Of a DNA stretch of 5,555 nucleotides, positions 5,431 through 5,555 are shown piece after piece. The stretch is from positions 1-5,555 of the forward strand of contig CACYEG010000137.1 of NCBI GenBank assembly GCA_902773365.1. The letters run 5' to 3'. Below the pieces are notes generated by a model. It was not told the DNA's origin. It was given only the letters and a program-made list of their open reading frames with translations, and ran no database searches. The DNA comes from an uncultured Erysipelotrichaceae bacterium (lineage in GTDB: Bacteria > Bacillota_I > Bacilli_A > RF39 > UBA660). How positions within the stretch are numbered: position 1 is the stretch's first letter; every line of letters begins with the position of its first letter. The position numbers were made by a program, and so were the translations under genes.

Positions 5431-5441
5431 TGTGTTATACT
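5413..5441 (+). promoter_or_regulatory. Extended -10 promoter for the last gene
   Basis: TATACT (5436-5441) is preceded by TG at the extended -10 position (TGT at 5433-5435), with a weak TTTATT (5413-5418) at 17-bp spacing. Transcription would begin near 5448, just before the GGGAG ribosome site (5455-5459) of the gene at 5467. Confidence 0.6.
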
Positions 5442-5466
5442 TAAACTCAGAATAGGGAGTGGGTTT

Positions 5467-5555
5467 ATGAAACGAGCTATAAAAGGGCTTATTTTGATAT
5501 TCACAGCGATATTATTTAATAACGTTTATGCAAAATGTGCAGATATAAAAAACGT
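5467..5555 (+). CDS. Exported protein, 5' fragment (runs off the window)
   Basis: Only the first 29 complete codons are in the window. The start ATG at 5467 lies 7 nt after GGGAG (5455-5459). The fragment reads as a signal peptide: basic n-region (MKRAIKG), hydrophobic core LILIFTAILF and a likely signal peptidase I site after NNVYA (about residue 22). A Cys follows at residue 24 but the preceding residues VYAK do not form a lipobox, so a lipoprotein is less likely. The mature protein begins with KCADIKN. Its function cannot be told from this fragment. It has its own promoter and lies 59 nt after cvpA. Confidence 0.75.
   Translation, partial: MKRAIKGLILIFTAILFNNVYAKCADIKN

Noticed and set aside
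1..5555. CRISPR array, insertion sequence, prophage or attachment site
   Set aside because: No regularly spaced repeats, transposase, integrase or terminal inverted repeats were seen in the window.

Overview
The window is a low-GC, tightly packed bacterial chromosome segment of clear Bacillota (Firmicutes) character. The evidence is a T-box leader in front of a threonyl-tRNA synthetase gene, strong AGGAGG-type ribosome binding sites, a YlbN/DUF177 plus L32 gene pair, and a GluP-like rhomboid protease. TGA is used as a stop and tryptophan is encoded by TGG, so the genetic code is the standard bacterial one. The TGS-less ThrRS and the small, AT-rich genes are compatible with an uncultured gut-type Bacilli or Clostridia lineage (for example RF39- or Erysipelotrichia-like), but the exact lineage is inference and weakly held.

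Layout: 1-260 is a T-box riboswitch leader with a clear antiterminator/terminator switch. Positions 261-2655 look like one transcription unit, thrS - yceD (DUF177) - rpmF (ribosomal protein L32), with gaps of only 11 and 14 nt and a good intrinsic terminator that starts inside the rpmF stop codon. A promoter at 2683-2711 starts a second unit: a rhomboid intramembrane protease (2737-3876) and an unrecognised 181-residue soluble protein (3900-4445). A probable bidirectional terminator (about 4458-4490) separates these from a convergent elongator tRNA-Met(CAT) on the minus strand (4493-4569). A compact divergent promoter region (4570-4687) serves that tRNA and a plus-strand CvpA-family membrane protein gene (4688-5407). 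The window ends in the 5' part of a gene for an exported protein (from 5467) with its own extended -10 promoter.

How it fits together: the T-box should let full-length transcription proceed when uncharged tRNA-Thr accumulates. As nothing resembling a terminator separates thrS from yceD and rpmF, the same switch probably also affects a 23S rRNA maturation factor and a large-subunit protein, unless an undetected internal promoter serves them. The second unit couples membrane proteolysis with an orphan protein. I found no mobile element, CRISPR array or obviously new multi-gene system. The points most worth a second look are the read-through T-box operon, an atypical Stem I insertion in the T-box, an inverted repeat plus palindrome at the end of yceD, and the orphan gene behind the rhomboid.
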